From Nemania diffusa (taxonomy: Eukaryota; Ascomycota; Sordariomycetes; Xylariales; Xylariaceae), in assembly GCA_038501195.1 (NCBI GenBank), contig JBBPUQ010000006.1, forward strand, positions 3,100,001 through 3,164,000: a DNA stretch of 64,000 nt, given 5' to 3'. The position numbers and the translations under genes were made by a program. The notes below the pieces were generated by a model. It was given only the letters and a program-made list of their open reading frames with translations, did no database searches and was not told the DNA's origin. Of the stretch, positions 22,763 through 35,220 are shown in pieces; the stretch's first letter is position 1, and the number at the start of each line of letters is the position of its first letter.

Positions 22763-25700
22763 TGTGAGAGACTAACTAACGACTGACTAGAAGAGGTGAT
22801 GAGAGGGGTAAAGAGCACCAAAAGAACGAGAGAACCATTGGGGATTTAAATATTTACTGCCCCATGTCCATCCCAAATCCTAATAGAACATTCTCATTAG
22901 AAGGAATCGCCACTCCCTTGCCGAAGTGGCGCCTCGATGTGTCTACCGATTGCCTACTCCTACTTACACAGTAGGCAAGGCTCTACTCTGCACATAGCGA
23001 GATTACTCCTGGTACCTAGCGCTTTGCAACCAATGCATGGATTGGATTTCTGAAAGGGGGGTTATGCTACAATAACAAGTGCATACAGGCTAGCCACCAT
23101 AGGGATTTCTCTCGCCCGATTGGGGAACATGAACAGACCTAGTGTATGGTGCCTAGCTATGCGTAGGTAGTTCGCGTGTAAGCCAAGATCCGGGGTCGCT
23201 AGGATAATACACACCACCAGCACAAAGCCCTTGTCAGTTGGAAATCCTTCACACGGATAGCCGTGTAGCCAAGCCATTAGGTGTCGATTGAAGATGCTTG
23301 TTTACACGACAGGGGCACCGTGCTCGGGTCGCCAAGTCCTATACTGTACGTAGATGGGGGCAAGGAGGCGTCCGGACAGAACCCGGATATACGGCTCCGC
23401 ACGTCAGGCTGTCCATCAGTCCACTCGCCCCATTGTACAGTAATAACAATGTAAGAACTAGCTAATTAGCAGGCGATCAAAAGAAGTTCACGAGCGTAGA
23501 TGCGGACTATGTTGTGTCAGCAGCATCATAATTGAGAGTAAGCCTAACGCGGCGATCTAGGGCCTTGGCAGATGCTTTTCTCAACTTCATTCGAGTTTAT
23601 TATATGTTAGATGACGACACTTTGTGTGAATCCCGCGTCTCTGCACTCACAATCATATGTATAACTTATACATTACTAATGCATCTCAAGAAATAGCAGA
23701 TATATCATCAGTTTTGCTTCTAAGGAAGGCTGATGTGCAACTCTAGAGAATTTACACAGTCTTACAGTTCTGTCATCATTGCGCGAGGTCTTCTAAGCAA
23801 GTCAAATCCGATTTCGTCGATCAACATTGTAGCTAACCCCCTATTTTTTCTTCACAAGTTCCAAGTACAGCTAATAATAGAAACGTGCTAACCATCCGCT
23901 CCCGGAGAAGTCCGTGCCGCAGAGATGCCGCGCGTTTTTCTGGCGGGGTGTTCAGTATAGCAATTTAACGTGGTCAGGGCTTCCCATGTATAAGAACATG
24001 GCGTTTTTTTTTTGGCCTATCAAAATGATTTTATGCGTTGTACGAATGACGTTAGTTATTTACGTTTACTAAGTCAATGTCTCAGAGCTCAGCTATAATT
24101 TTATAATTTACACAGCTCGCATATCTTGCCCGAGATTGTACATACATATGTAAAAAAAAATACCAGCAACACGCCCTCGGGATAAACTGTGCGGGCGAGC
24201 CCGTAGCCACGTGTGCGTCTTACCCTTAATAATCTCTACAGGGAAGTTCGAATGTTGCTCCGTTTTACGCAAGATGGATCTCATGCGTAGAACAGCCTCA
24301 ACAGTTCAGCTCCAGGGGATTGGCCTATCAGACCTAGCTAAAGGCAAGAATTTATGCTGTATGAGGATTCACAGCCCGGCCTCCGATAAAGTCCGAGCCC
24401 GATGTCTACGCATTAAAAACCTAAATAAGCGAAGAGAAAGTGATCGTCGGTACATACATAGCTATGATTTACGAATAAGGATGGCCGAAAGAGGCGGAGC
24501 TAATGGGCCGGTTCTGCCGGCATCTAGATAAAGTCAGCCGACATTTCCATGCTGAGTGTTTACACTAATATTGCGAATTCGTCTGACACAGGTCGTGAAA
24601 TATTGACTCCCGCACTGAGTTATACACGTATTACTCGGAAGCTGTAGGCGAACGGTTGTTACAAGCGCGGTTTACGAAAGAAACCATGCTTCTACTCTTG
24701 TTCGGATATAACTCAGAGCTCCGTCCCCTGTGTAGAAGGATGCAAATTTTATATTAAGGGTGTTAAGTATTCAACATCTATGCATCAATATCTCCGATTG
24801 GGAACCCGAGCCGAGAATGGGGCATCGGCGATATGCCTCGTTCGCATCTTAGAAAACGACACCTGGAACTGGTTTTAGTTTGAAAATACGCAGCAGCTAA
24901 CATGAGCTTCGAGCTTCTGGGAGTCTGATAATTCGATGCTGATCGCGGGTTTTAGTTTATCCTTCAATTAGCAAGAGAATAAGATTGCAGCGTTGAGGGA
25001 CCACTGAAATTTTCAGCTAGCAACATCTTCTAATATAGCATATTAGAAGGCGATTGCGGTCACGACACCAAACCGGCACACATTTATAAGCATCTGCAGA
25101 TGGTCAAGTTTTGCTTTGGTAATATATACCTTTCTCATCAGTATTTATCTTCTTGGAACTAAATGGGGCCGTCGCGGGCTCCCCATTCTGGTCTATACAT
25201 TAGATTATTATCGAGATAGATAGGAAAGATAGTGGAGGCGGGGCTTGCTGTAAGGGAGAGTCAAACCCTGAGCCATCCATGTGGCTATCAGCTATCAGGT
25301 CATGATCGAAGACACGTACTAGTGAATAGGTACTTTCGGGCCGCTTTCTCTCGAGCCCGAGTTCGAAATAATGCCCGATCGTTCGATAGACTTCCTTCAA
25401 CAGTGTGAACAAAACAGCCCCGAGATTAGTATAACAAGCGACGAGTGGAACTCGAAGCTGAAATTCCTCTACTGGGTATATTTCCTAGCTGTACAAGTCA
25501 CAGCAACGACCTTGCTTTTCAACCTGTACGTGAACTAGGAACTACTCATTGGCTACTCAAGTATATCTACCTATCGTAATGGAAATGGTGAATTTACACA
25601 AGCTCATCGCCCAAGGTTCCTATAGAAAGCCTAGGTAGCTCTTTCGGCTAGCTAGTACGAGCTAGTAGCTTACGTAGGAGAGTGAGCTCTCAGCTCACTA

Positions 25701-26159
25701 AGATGTTCTGCTCTGCTAGTCCAGTCCCCTCCATTTACGTGGGGAATTTCAAAGCCGAGGCAATTCTCACTGTAATACTTTAGTATTTCCATTAGCTGAC
25801 AGATTGGAAATCAAACGTGAGATGTCAAACATCAGTCTTAGCCTTGAAGTAGAAAACAACGACAGCGGTAAAGATAGTGGATCATGAAAATGAAGTACTA
25901 CTTGAAAATAAACACACGGGTATATATGTACCGTACCAGACCATGCGACTTTGCCCTAACCAGACCACCAGACCAATTACCTGACCTTACAAAAGATAAG
26001 AAACCGCAGCTTGGGAGCTGCTATTTATATACCGAATGCCAGTCCATTCCATGGCTTTGATAGCCCACGATGTACACCCCTGTCCTCCCTCACCTACTCC
26101 ACCCCTATCTATCTAGTCTTTTCCCATCAAGCATACAAACTTCTCGTCCATTTTATTAC
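22763..26159. other. Gene-free region of 3.4 kb
   Basis: I see no gene. The first 150 bases are the promoter side of the HD-domain gene. The remainder has scattered AT-rich patches (about 24000-24170) and open frames of at most about 106 codons (24211-24531) that show no motif, no splice pattern and no codon bias. Confidence 0.5.
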
Positions 26160-28892
26160 CTATCTCATTGTGTGAGCGCTCTGTCCTGCTCCCTCGCCAT
26201 TCTGAGCCCTGAGCTCGAAGAGTTGCTCGCGGATGTCCCCCGCGTACTTATTCGCGTCAGTCTCGACCAGCCGCTTGTCCTCGACGACCACTAGCTGCCC
26301 GAGTTTAAACTTTTCCTGCTGCGGCGTGGCGTCCCCGGGCGCGAGCACCCCAACGCCGCTATCGGTACGAGTTCTACACGGAGACCCATCGACTTCGGCG
26401 ATGTCACTCCGGTAGCGCGTCGCCGGCACTCTGCCGGCCGCAGGGCCCCTGATGCCCGCCAGCAGCTGCGCCTCGTTACGCAGGTAGCTCCGGTAGAAGG
26501 GCTTGCTGACTTGGGCCGCGGCGCGCAAGTCTTGGGGGTCGTCCAGCAGGCTTAGTATCTTGAAGTAGCAGACATCACTGTCATCCTGGCTGCCATTCCT
26601 ACCGCGCTCTTGCAGTACCGAGGTAGAGCCGCGGTAGTGGCGGTGGTCTCTAGGTTCGTACCTCTGTTCCGCGATCTTGAACAGCTGCTCGTTCGCCGCG
26701 CCGTTGTTCTGGCTCTGCCCGCTGTGGCGCGGGCTCCCGAGCTTGGACAAGGCCCAGCCGTGCTTGCCCGACACGTCGAACAGCGTCAGTCCCGATACGC
26801 TCTCGTAGATGTCCCTGATGGCGGCCCGGAAGGACGGCGCGAAGTCGCAGATCCCGCCGTGGCATGATGGCGGACTCGTCATGAGACAGAGGGAATCGAA
26901 GATCTCTTGTAAGCTCTGCGGTTGCGGCGCTGGGGCGCGGGGCAATGCCGGTGAGATTGTGGAGAGCATCCCGAGCTCAGAGAGGCTTTTCATATACCAG
27001 CCTAGATTCTGTGCGTCGCAGGCGGGGTCCCCTCTTGGGCAACGAAGTTTACTTGATGGAGCCGCGTGACTTCGGTCCGTGCTAGACATTGGCTCTATGG
27101 TAGGAGTAAGGCAAAGATACTCGTTTAGTGTCGCCCTGCAGTGTTCGTAGACTTGTTCGATCTATATCTTCCGAGTCAGCGTGCTGACATTTCTCTTCAT
27201 CGATAATGGGCAGGCGGTTCTACGTACCTTTACGAGGCGTACTGCCTCGATCTTTTCTTCGACATGAGGAGGCCAAGACCTGCACTGCATGTAGTTTGCG
27301 CCCGCCATGTTCAGAATAGCAATTCGGGATAAGTGAGTGAAGCTCTCAGAGAGCCCGAAAACATAAGATATTAGCAAGGCCTCCCCGAACATATCATCTC
27401 TTGCATTATCCCGCCATTGTGGTAGCCAGCGGTGCTCAACAGTTAATTCCAGTGGTGATGTGCATTGGTAACGTAGACAAACTTCTGCAATAGCGGCGAA
27501 TTGCTCGAACCGGACTGTCGTCGGTACCCTATCGTGGTGGCCGTGAGCTGCATGCAGCAATGTCTCGAGGGAGCGCTCGCTATTGAGTTCAGTTTGGGGC
27601 ATTCGATATAACTCTGCGACAGCCTAGGTTAGTTATTGGGAAATTCGGGCGTCGCTAGCAGATGCTTTGAAAGTGTGGAAAGCTTCCAAGGCCGAATTTT
27701 GGCATAAAATATGGCGATCGTGCTCTGTGGGTGACTGGATCGACAAGAAAAGTAGCTGGTAGAGGTACTTACTGACTTCACTGCCATCACTACAAACGTA
27801 GCGGCTTGGAGGCAATGACGGGAGACTGCGTCGAATATCATCGTCTAACACGGTACGGAAATGTGCGCTAAACATATGCCCGAATATTGGCGACGACGTT
27901 TCCCTCAAGCAATGAGAGGCTACACGGAACCGGAACACGGGATGCTCTTCGCTCTCTACATTAGCAAACTCCAATACCACATCGCCTGTAGGAGATATAC
28001 GACGCTCCACGATGGTTCTGCTTTGTGGTATGCTAGAGGTGCCGAGAAGCAATCCCACCTTGGCCAAGTCTTTTCTGATCTCATCATAGTTGCGGAATCT
28101 GATATCGTATTTAGGGAAGAAATCTAGATCCGCAGACATCATTTTTGATATGCTCGCATTGCGCATGTGATAGATGGCGGTGCGACGAACAGCCTTGTCT
28201 GTACATAGCCTGTCGAAGCCGTCGACAGTCGCATCCTTGTCGTATTCATTATATGTCTCCTGCAACGAGGCCCGCAGCGTGCTGGCGAGGAGCTTAACGG
28301 CAGTCTCCCACTCACGGGCTGCCTTCTGATATTGTTCCTCGTGGGAACTAGGGTGCAAAGGCGAATCCACCCGACTACCATTGGTCTGTGTCGATGAGCT
28401 TGTCTCAACGGTGACCAGGTTCAACGTGTCGAGAGACCCGTCTCTCTGGTATTCCGACCTAGGCGGCACGAGGGTGGTAGGGCTGACTACTGAGGATTGT
28501 CTCCTCTGTAGCGGTGGGGTGATCAGTACCCTGCACCATTCGAGGCATTTCTCTTTGTGCTTGATGTACTCATTCCAAGCTGAATCTACGTGGTTGACGT
28601 TCTTCGATACGTTTTTAATTTTCAACGTGTACTTTTGCAGCTGTTGAAGATCGCTAATCGCCGGGTCGGAGAACGACGGGGAGCTGCCGGGAAAGGTATT
28701 CGTGTCGAAGCTTGATGTTTTTTTGTTGCTCTATAAGTCCTATGTCAGTACATTGCATTTACCTAGCCTGACGGGTGACGACTGGCTCTAGGACAACTGC
28801 GTACTTACGATGAAAGCTGTTGCGAGGGACCACCTTTTCCTGCCGGGCCCGGACCCGCCCTCGTTGCTAGACTGCTGGGGTGAAGATAACAT
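26160..28892 (-). CDS. BTB/POZ-like domain protein, filamentous-fungus family
   Basis: Four exons (28892-28809, 28730-27773, 27613-27228, 27161-26160) encode 809 residues. Introns are 28731-28808 (GTAAGT), 27614-27772 (GTAAGT, acceptor CGCAG) and 27162-27227 (GTACGT, acceptor ATATAG); all have CTGAC or CTAAC branch sites. The N-terminus starts MLSSPQQSS and leads to SDPAISDLQQLQKYTLKIKN and a region with EKCLEWCRVL. A BTB-like segment (HPVFRFRVASHCLRETSS, about residues 291-310) continues after intron 2 with KLYRMPQTELN, FEQFAAIAEVCLRYQCTSPL and VEHRWLPQW. The C-terminal third has a Cys-rich CPRGDPACDAQNLGW and a helical segment CYFKILSLLDDPQDL resembling an F-box-like turn. The cellular role of this family is not known to me; BTB domains usually mediate dimerisation or Cul3 binding, which is inference here. 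Confidence 0.85.
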
Positions 28893-30390
28893 GTTTGGTA
28901 TCTAGAGTGGTGCTGGTTGTGGTGGTGGTGCAGCGGTGAGTTTTAAACCGAAATGCAACCGTTGGAGTTGATCATCGCAGCGTTTCTGCGACAGCCTGCT
29001 GGGATCTCGTGGGGCAGCAATATCTACACAGGACTTTGCCTGGACAACAATTGCGGTCGATGTCGATGGTCCGTATCATCCCGCCCGTTGCCTTACTTAC
29101 TCGAGACCTTGGCAGAGGATGGATGGTACGTACTGTCGAGGCTGGTGTGGGTATGAACCCGACGACAGAAAGAAACAGCATAAGTATGCGTAGATAGGGA
29201 GGGGTTCAGCCATGGCTTTCTTGATGTCATCCTAGCCGGGGTTGTCTTTCGAGGCTGCCTTACCATCCAATATATGTGTGTGTGTGTGTCTGTAGGTATG
29301 TATGCGTGCCTGTGTAGCTACCTAGTGCTGTTCGGTTCGCAGCTCAAGTAACACTGCCCCTTTTAGGTGACTGTGTCAGACGTCTTGCAGCTGAGATGGC
29401 GGGGTTCATGCTCCCTAGGTACTTATCTATCATGTCTCATTTCCCCAAGCTGACCGACGAACTGTAGTATAGATGCTACCCCTCGCTGCCCGTCAGGGAA
29501 GCGCCGTGCTTTTGCCTCAACGCTTGTTAGTCTCTTAATTTAGGTCATAGTGGTAGGCTAGCAAACCACTTCAATCTTGTCTTGATATCTTTTCATTCTT
29601 ATGCACTATCGTGTGTCTATTGAGCGTCTATGTTCGCCACCATGAGTCTCGAGCCTTGAGCTAACCGATTGTCTCCTCAAGACCTCTACAGGCCTGTAAA
29701 TCCACAGCGCCGATATCACTTGACTGATTTTCCCTATCCATGAAAATGCCGTGATCCTTTCGAAATATTGACATGCCCGCAAACATACAATGGTATATAT
29801 ATGTAACCCATAAGCACCTACGCGTGGTTTGTTCTCCTCCCATGCTCGCCCAACCTGGCCGGTACAATGCTAAAAATAGCTCCCGACACGGGCCCTTGGT
29901 CTAAATCTGTATATTTTCTGCTCACCGGCCCGAATTTGATGCGGCGCCGACCAAGCTAGTCACCTAAGGCGGTCAACTTAAGTGGCGGTTCTTGACAACT
30001 CCTTCGTTGGCTTTAGGTTCTTAATTCACCATATAATGCCAACATCTCATTGATGCGTCGGCCATCCATGTATCTATATTTCCAGGGTGCTGTGAGACTT
30101 GGATAAAAAGTTGGGACACAGCTTGTTATCTCGTAGGTTGAGGATCTGGAACATTTGCTAGCGGAGCCGTGAGATTATTGAACTACTCGATGGGATTTTC
30201 GGCCTCACGAGATGATCCGCATGTAAGGATACGAGGTAGCCAGGCACCGGATCGTGTCCAACATAGCTCCCGTCATCCGAACACATATTGGATAGTGTGT
30301 AGGCGTACCGGCGCCCACCACCAGCGGGTATATCCAAGAAATGGACAAAGCCGCCTCAGATCGAGTGCATCTAGATGACGAATGAATCCG
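28893..30390. other. Intergenic region with a TG dinucleotide repeat
   Basis: This 1.5-kb interval holds the promoter side of the BTB gene and the 3' side of the nucleotidyltransferase gene. A (TG) repeat of about nine units lies at about 29274-29291. No coding signal was found on either strand. Confidence 0.55.
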
Positions 30391-33300
30391 TCAGCCGCCT
30401 TTCCTATCCGCATCGTTCTTCGGTGGTTGTTCACTCTGAGCGAACACCTCACTTCGCCCTTTTAGGTCATTTATTCTTTTCTTTCCCCGAGGCTTTTGCC
30501 ACGTATTATTCGCTCCGGCATTGTCACTTTCGCTCTTTGCACCGCGGACATGACCATTTTCCCTCATTAATCCATTGATTCTGGGGTTGGCGTGTGAGGA
30601 AGCCTCCAGTTCTGGCGTTGGGGACTCAACTAAAGGTTTGGGCTGAAACCTGTTGAATTCTGATGCCCCCTCACGTCGTCGCTGGCTTGCATGTACCGTG
30701 CGGCTAGAGCTTTCAGCCGAAGGCAACTCTGGCTTCCGAGTAAAACTAGGGGAAGGACTTTTTGCTTCGTAGACTGGCGATAAGTGATGCAGGTCGGCCC
30801 CTCGAAGTTCCGTAGCTAGGTCCAGCTGTGCAATTAGAGGACTGGGCACTGGCCGCGGAAATCGTGGGAGACTGGGCGGTAGCCTCCCTGAGGGGGCTGT
30901 TCCTGTCGGCCAGGTGGTAACATGAAGAGCACCCTCTGGGTTCACGGTCAAGGCATCGCTGGTGAAATGAGGCCCAGAGTGGGGTGGCGTTACGAGGTTA
31001 GACGTAGGCCGGGATCCATTAACGACCATAGGTCGATCAGATACTGGCGAATTCATTTTCTGAGGTGTGGTAGATTGGTCTGCCATAAATGCTTGCTGTG
31101 AACTGGTAGAAGTGGGATCTTGCTGGATATGTAGTGGATTTTCGTACCCAGTTAGATCAGGTGCCATCGTGGTCTCCCCGTACCAAGCTGGCCTTGGTGA
31201 GTTGACTGGAGGTATAGACTTAGATCCATTGACAACCAAGGGTGCAGTTTCGCGGGACATATTTTTCGGGGAAAAAGTGGCTACACCAAGTGACGCGGGG
31301 CTCACACTTCCTGGATAGGAAGTTTCTTGGCTATTAAGCGATGGTGATCGCGATCTTATAGACATGCTGTAAGGTATGTCCTGTGCAAGTTCAATAGAGG
31401 GATGGCTTTGAGCTGGGCTCTCCGAATGTGAACTAATGTCGCCAAAAGCAGGCATTCCATTAGCTGTGCCACTTGTCCCCCGAGAGCTAGAATGATCCGT
31501 GTAGTAACTAGTACTCTTCCCATCATCAGGAGAGTCTGCAGCCGAACTATCTTGCTCGTTATCATTACCCTCATCGGGCATGAAGCTGGGGACAGGACCA
31601 CCATTGACATGATGAACTGGGACACTAGTGAACCCATTCGGCATTTGGCCGGCAATTCCGAAATTCTGTGTTGCTTGCATGACGGTTATTGGCCTTGAAG
31701 CTGGTTGAGAGTGAGACCTTATAGTGCTTCCTGACGATCCGTGGCCGGCTTCACTTGCGGTCGTAGATCTGTGGGAAGAGCGTTGATAATCCGCGTTAAT
31801 AATATTAGCCTGCGCTGAAGGATATGGGGCAAAGCCATAGAATGCTTGTGCTTGCTGTATAGGCATTTGATAGTAATACAATTCTGGAGGATGAACAGGG
31901 GCGCTTAGTGGTGGGGTATCAAATGAATTCGTCCTAGAGCGCTCGGTAGAAGATTGCGATTGTGGTGTATTGCCCTGCATCCTTTGAGCATGCTGCATAA
32001 CCTGCTGCTGTCGGGCAAAGGCTTGTGATTGAGTATACCGCAGAAATTCCAAGTTGTTCCGTTGAAGCTGAATTGCCTGCGCCAAATACTCTGGATTTTG
32101 CATATACATGGAACTAGCATCCGGGGTCCCGAGAGCCATATAGGTAGCCGGTAGATACATCGGGTTCGCCGCGTTCTCGTACGTCAGACCTGATGATGCC
32201 CGTCGACTGTTGTTATTGTTATGATTCCCGTTGTTCCGATTCTGGTGTCGACCTCCATTCCGATAACCACCGCCACGGCCTGGACGTGATGACTGTTGTT
32301 GAGACGCACTTCTCAACAACACCGGACGTGAAACTGGCGGAGGCTTTTGAAATATTCTCTCTTCCTCTTTAGGATATACGAATTTCTCACAGCACTCTGC
32401 CAAGTTTCCTTGTGCGATACAATCAAAGGCACGACGTAACTCGAGATGTATGCCACGAAAAGCAGTGTCATCTGCTGTATTGCCTAGGTTGCGGTTTGTA
32501 TTAAACGGCTCCTCGACGCAAAGCTGGTTGTTTAGAGCCAAATGCCACTTCTTTTCGTTCTTCGTTATCAATTTGCCTAGCCTTACGGATAGGACATTGG
32601 TGGAATAGTCGAACTCATGGGCAAAGAATCGAAAAAACTCGAACAGCAGCTCTCCTAAAGTCGACTTGTTCTTGTCTCCAAACCCCTGCAACTTGTCTAT
32701 ATCGTCGGCAAACGCTGCAATTTCGCCATCCTGCCTAGGCAACTTCTGATGAGGCCGTTGATGCAGCGCAGGGAGGACAGGAGGTTGACGGAGTTGCAAG
32801 AATGCAATAATCATACATATCCAAGTGTATGAACTCAGAGTTCCACCGGATGCTAAAAGCCCCCCATTAGCGATGAATTAGATAAAGCGGGTTATAAGCT
32901 TACCAGCGTCGTTGAGTATCCTTTGCCGCGTCCAGTATTTGATGATCATTGCTAGAGGCCGTATCCGGTCATCAATACCTATGTATGTCTTGATCATACG
33001 AGTATTCTCCAGCGCCAGGGTATTGTTGACATTCATGTCGCAGCTGAGCTCTAGCTCTGGGTCCCATATCTTCACAATAGGAACTTTGGCCGAGGAAACA
33101 CAAACAACCCTCTCCATTCCGTCTATTTCATAGGTAAGCGGTGTGAAAGTAGTGTAGGGAAACAGTTGAAAGAAATAGCATACGTTTTGCCAATAAGTCT
33201 GCAAGCATACAGACGCCCTCGAGCTCCTTCCACGGCGTTACGATACATATATCCACTACAGACAGTCAGCGACACTCTAGGGCTATTAGTTTGGGCAAGT

Positions 33301-34300
33301 CCTGCTATGTACCGTCAGAATCATCCGAACAGAGAAAATTTCCTGATGACCCAAAAAGTTGTACGCGGATATCGTGGCCGGGCCAGGTATCGTTTAAAAG
33401 CTTCTCCAGCTTCTGAACAAGTTTATGCCTTTTTGTTTCCACAGCATCTGTCGGCTGTAACCGATCGTATAATTCGCGCATGTCTGTTGTGAGTTTCCGT
33501 TCGTCGTCCTCGGATAGTTTACTCTGTACACTATTCAAGTCTAACCTCTCCAATGGATCACTGCCAATATTGTATGATATCCTCCGTCTCGAGTATTTGA
33601 GCCCGGTTTCGTATTTACATCCACCGCCTCGGGGTGGCAAGGGCCGCAATGACGGAAGCACGCTATTCGTCTCCGAATACACCGAGCGCGGGGAGTGACC
33701 GGGGTTCGCATTGGGCGACGGTTCTCGAGATTCGAATGAGAACTTTCGTGCATGTTGGTGGGGAGTAGATGGAACGGAGCTCGAATGAGGAGGCAAGTGC
33801 GAAGACGACACTGACGTTTTTGGTTTCGGTGGAAGACCATGAGCTACGTCAGGCTTCTTGGAAGGCATTTTGGAGTGGGTCGCCTTTCCTGTTATAAGCA
33901 CGCGGTCGGCTTTAGTGGTGCTCTGGGTGCTCCTATTCCCATGGCAATTCTGGGAGCTCTGCCTAGCGCGGGAGTCCTTATTCGACACTTTGGACAATGA
34001 CCGAGATCTGGCACCAGCGTGAACTGGCTGAGAAGAGAGAATGGGGGGCAAGGGAGGCGTCTGTAAACCACCCCCTCGGCCTGGCGCGATAAGTTTGTTG
34101 TACTGAAGGAGTTTGGCGTGGTAGAGGGAGGAGATGGGGACCAGGTCCAGGTGCGTAGGGCACTGGGCAGGCGCAAGCTCGGACGAACTGGCTGTTTGCA
34201 GTGCACCCAGTCGGGGAATAGCTGGACTGGAGATAGATCGGGGCCAAAGTTGAGCTGGGTAAAGATGTTGAGAGTCTGCCGCTACAGGCTGGCCGTCCAT
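30391..34300 (-). CDS. Cid1-type terminal nucleotidyltransferase (non-canonical poly(A)/poly(U) polymerase)
   Basis: Four exons (34300-33313, 33255-33184, 33122-32904, 32852-30391) encode 1246 residues. Introns are 33256-33312, 33123-33183 and 32853-32903. The polymerase-beta fold is clear: GSSGNFLCSDDSDVDICI (317-334) gives catalytic D329 and D331, completed across intron 1, and CDMNVNN gives the third Asp, D382. Next come IRPLAMIIKYWTRQRILNDA, TLSSYTWICMI and a PAP-associated domain near 490-550 (TLGELLFEFFRFFAHEFDY). The first 300 residues are Ser/Pro-rich; after about 600 the protein is a long disordered tail with an Arg/Gly/Asn-rich patch (RPGRGGGYRNGG), likely to bind RNA. It probably adds A or U to RNA 3' ends, like fission-yeast Cid1, Cid11 and Cid13; which base is added cannot be told. 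An internal start at 33868 (MPSKK) is the alternative. Confidence 0.9.
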
Positions 34301-35220
34301 TAAAAGATCGGGCCCCACACAAACAACCAGGGATGGTCGTTGAGCAGAGGGTGCAACAAGCGATTGTCCCGTAACGCAACCGGCAGATGAACTAACGAGA
34401 CTGTCTAGGTTCGTCACAGATGGCCAGAGAGTAGTCTCTGCTGGGCCACACGCTACTCAGCCGAACGATTTCCAGAGGCACAGAGGGCGACACAGGCTAT
34501 CGGTATGAGCAGCTCGCCAGTCGGACCTAGCAGTCGTGCCAAAGTTGCAGGAGCGAAAGACGCGTAGAAGCTTGGACAATTGGAGGCCGGAAGGGCGACA
34601 GAGCAACAGCAGAAATATGTGAGGTATTTGTGACCAGCCTCTGAACGTCGGTGTAAAAGAGCAGTGTATCAATGCAGTAGAGTGTATGCAATGCCAGTGT
34701 GACGCTCAATGCAGCGCAGGAAGGGCTCAGAAGGCGAACCAAGGACAGCAGCGGACGGAAACAAGGGCACGGGAGAAGTCTCGGGCAAGCATCAGTGCAT
34801 CACGACGCGCTCGTAAGGATCGACTAGCGGGACTGGCGGGCTGGCGAAGGTTGAAACGAGGGAACCAGACGGCGGCAGAAACGATTGATGAAAATAAGCA
34901 CAACGGCGGATCAACAACGGCGACAAGGACGAACTGGTATAAAGGGGGGGAGGGTATCGCAGAGAAGGAAAAGGTCGGAAGACGTGGAGGGGCGTCGAAG
35001 GTTCGCTGGGGGTGTTTTCCAAGGAACAAGAAAGAGTCGAAGAGGAGATCAGAAGCTGCGATGAGCCGTGATTGTCGTGTTGACAGTGAGAGAGGTAGGC
35101 AGGTAGCAGATCGGACGGAGGAGGGTAGGGTAGGTAGTTCAGATAGAGTGGAGGTTAAGATTATTGGTTCGTTCTTCGCGCGAGCTGGGCGTAGTGGTAG
35201 TGGCTGGTTGTGAGGGAGGC
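34301..35220 (-). promoter_or_regulatory. Pyrimidine-rich upstream region of the nucleotidyltransferase gene
   Basis: On the transcribed (minus) strand this stretch is rich in C and T runs, as in many strongly expressed fungal 5' leaders. The long plus-strand open frame here (34686-35213) is the complement of those runs and not a gene. No TATA or specific factor site can be assigned. Confidence 0.4.

Noticed and set aside
24211..24531. 106-codon plus-strand open frame
   Set aside because: The frame does not resemble any family and has no supporting signals.
34686..35213. 175-codon plus-strand open frame
   Set aside because: It is the complement of the CT-rich upstream region of the minus-strand nucleotidyltransferase gene, with an Arg/Gly/Glu-rich composition and no motif.
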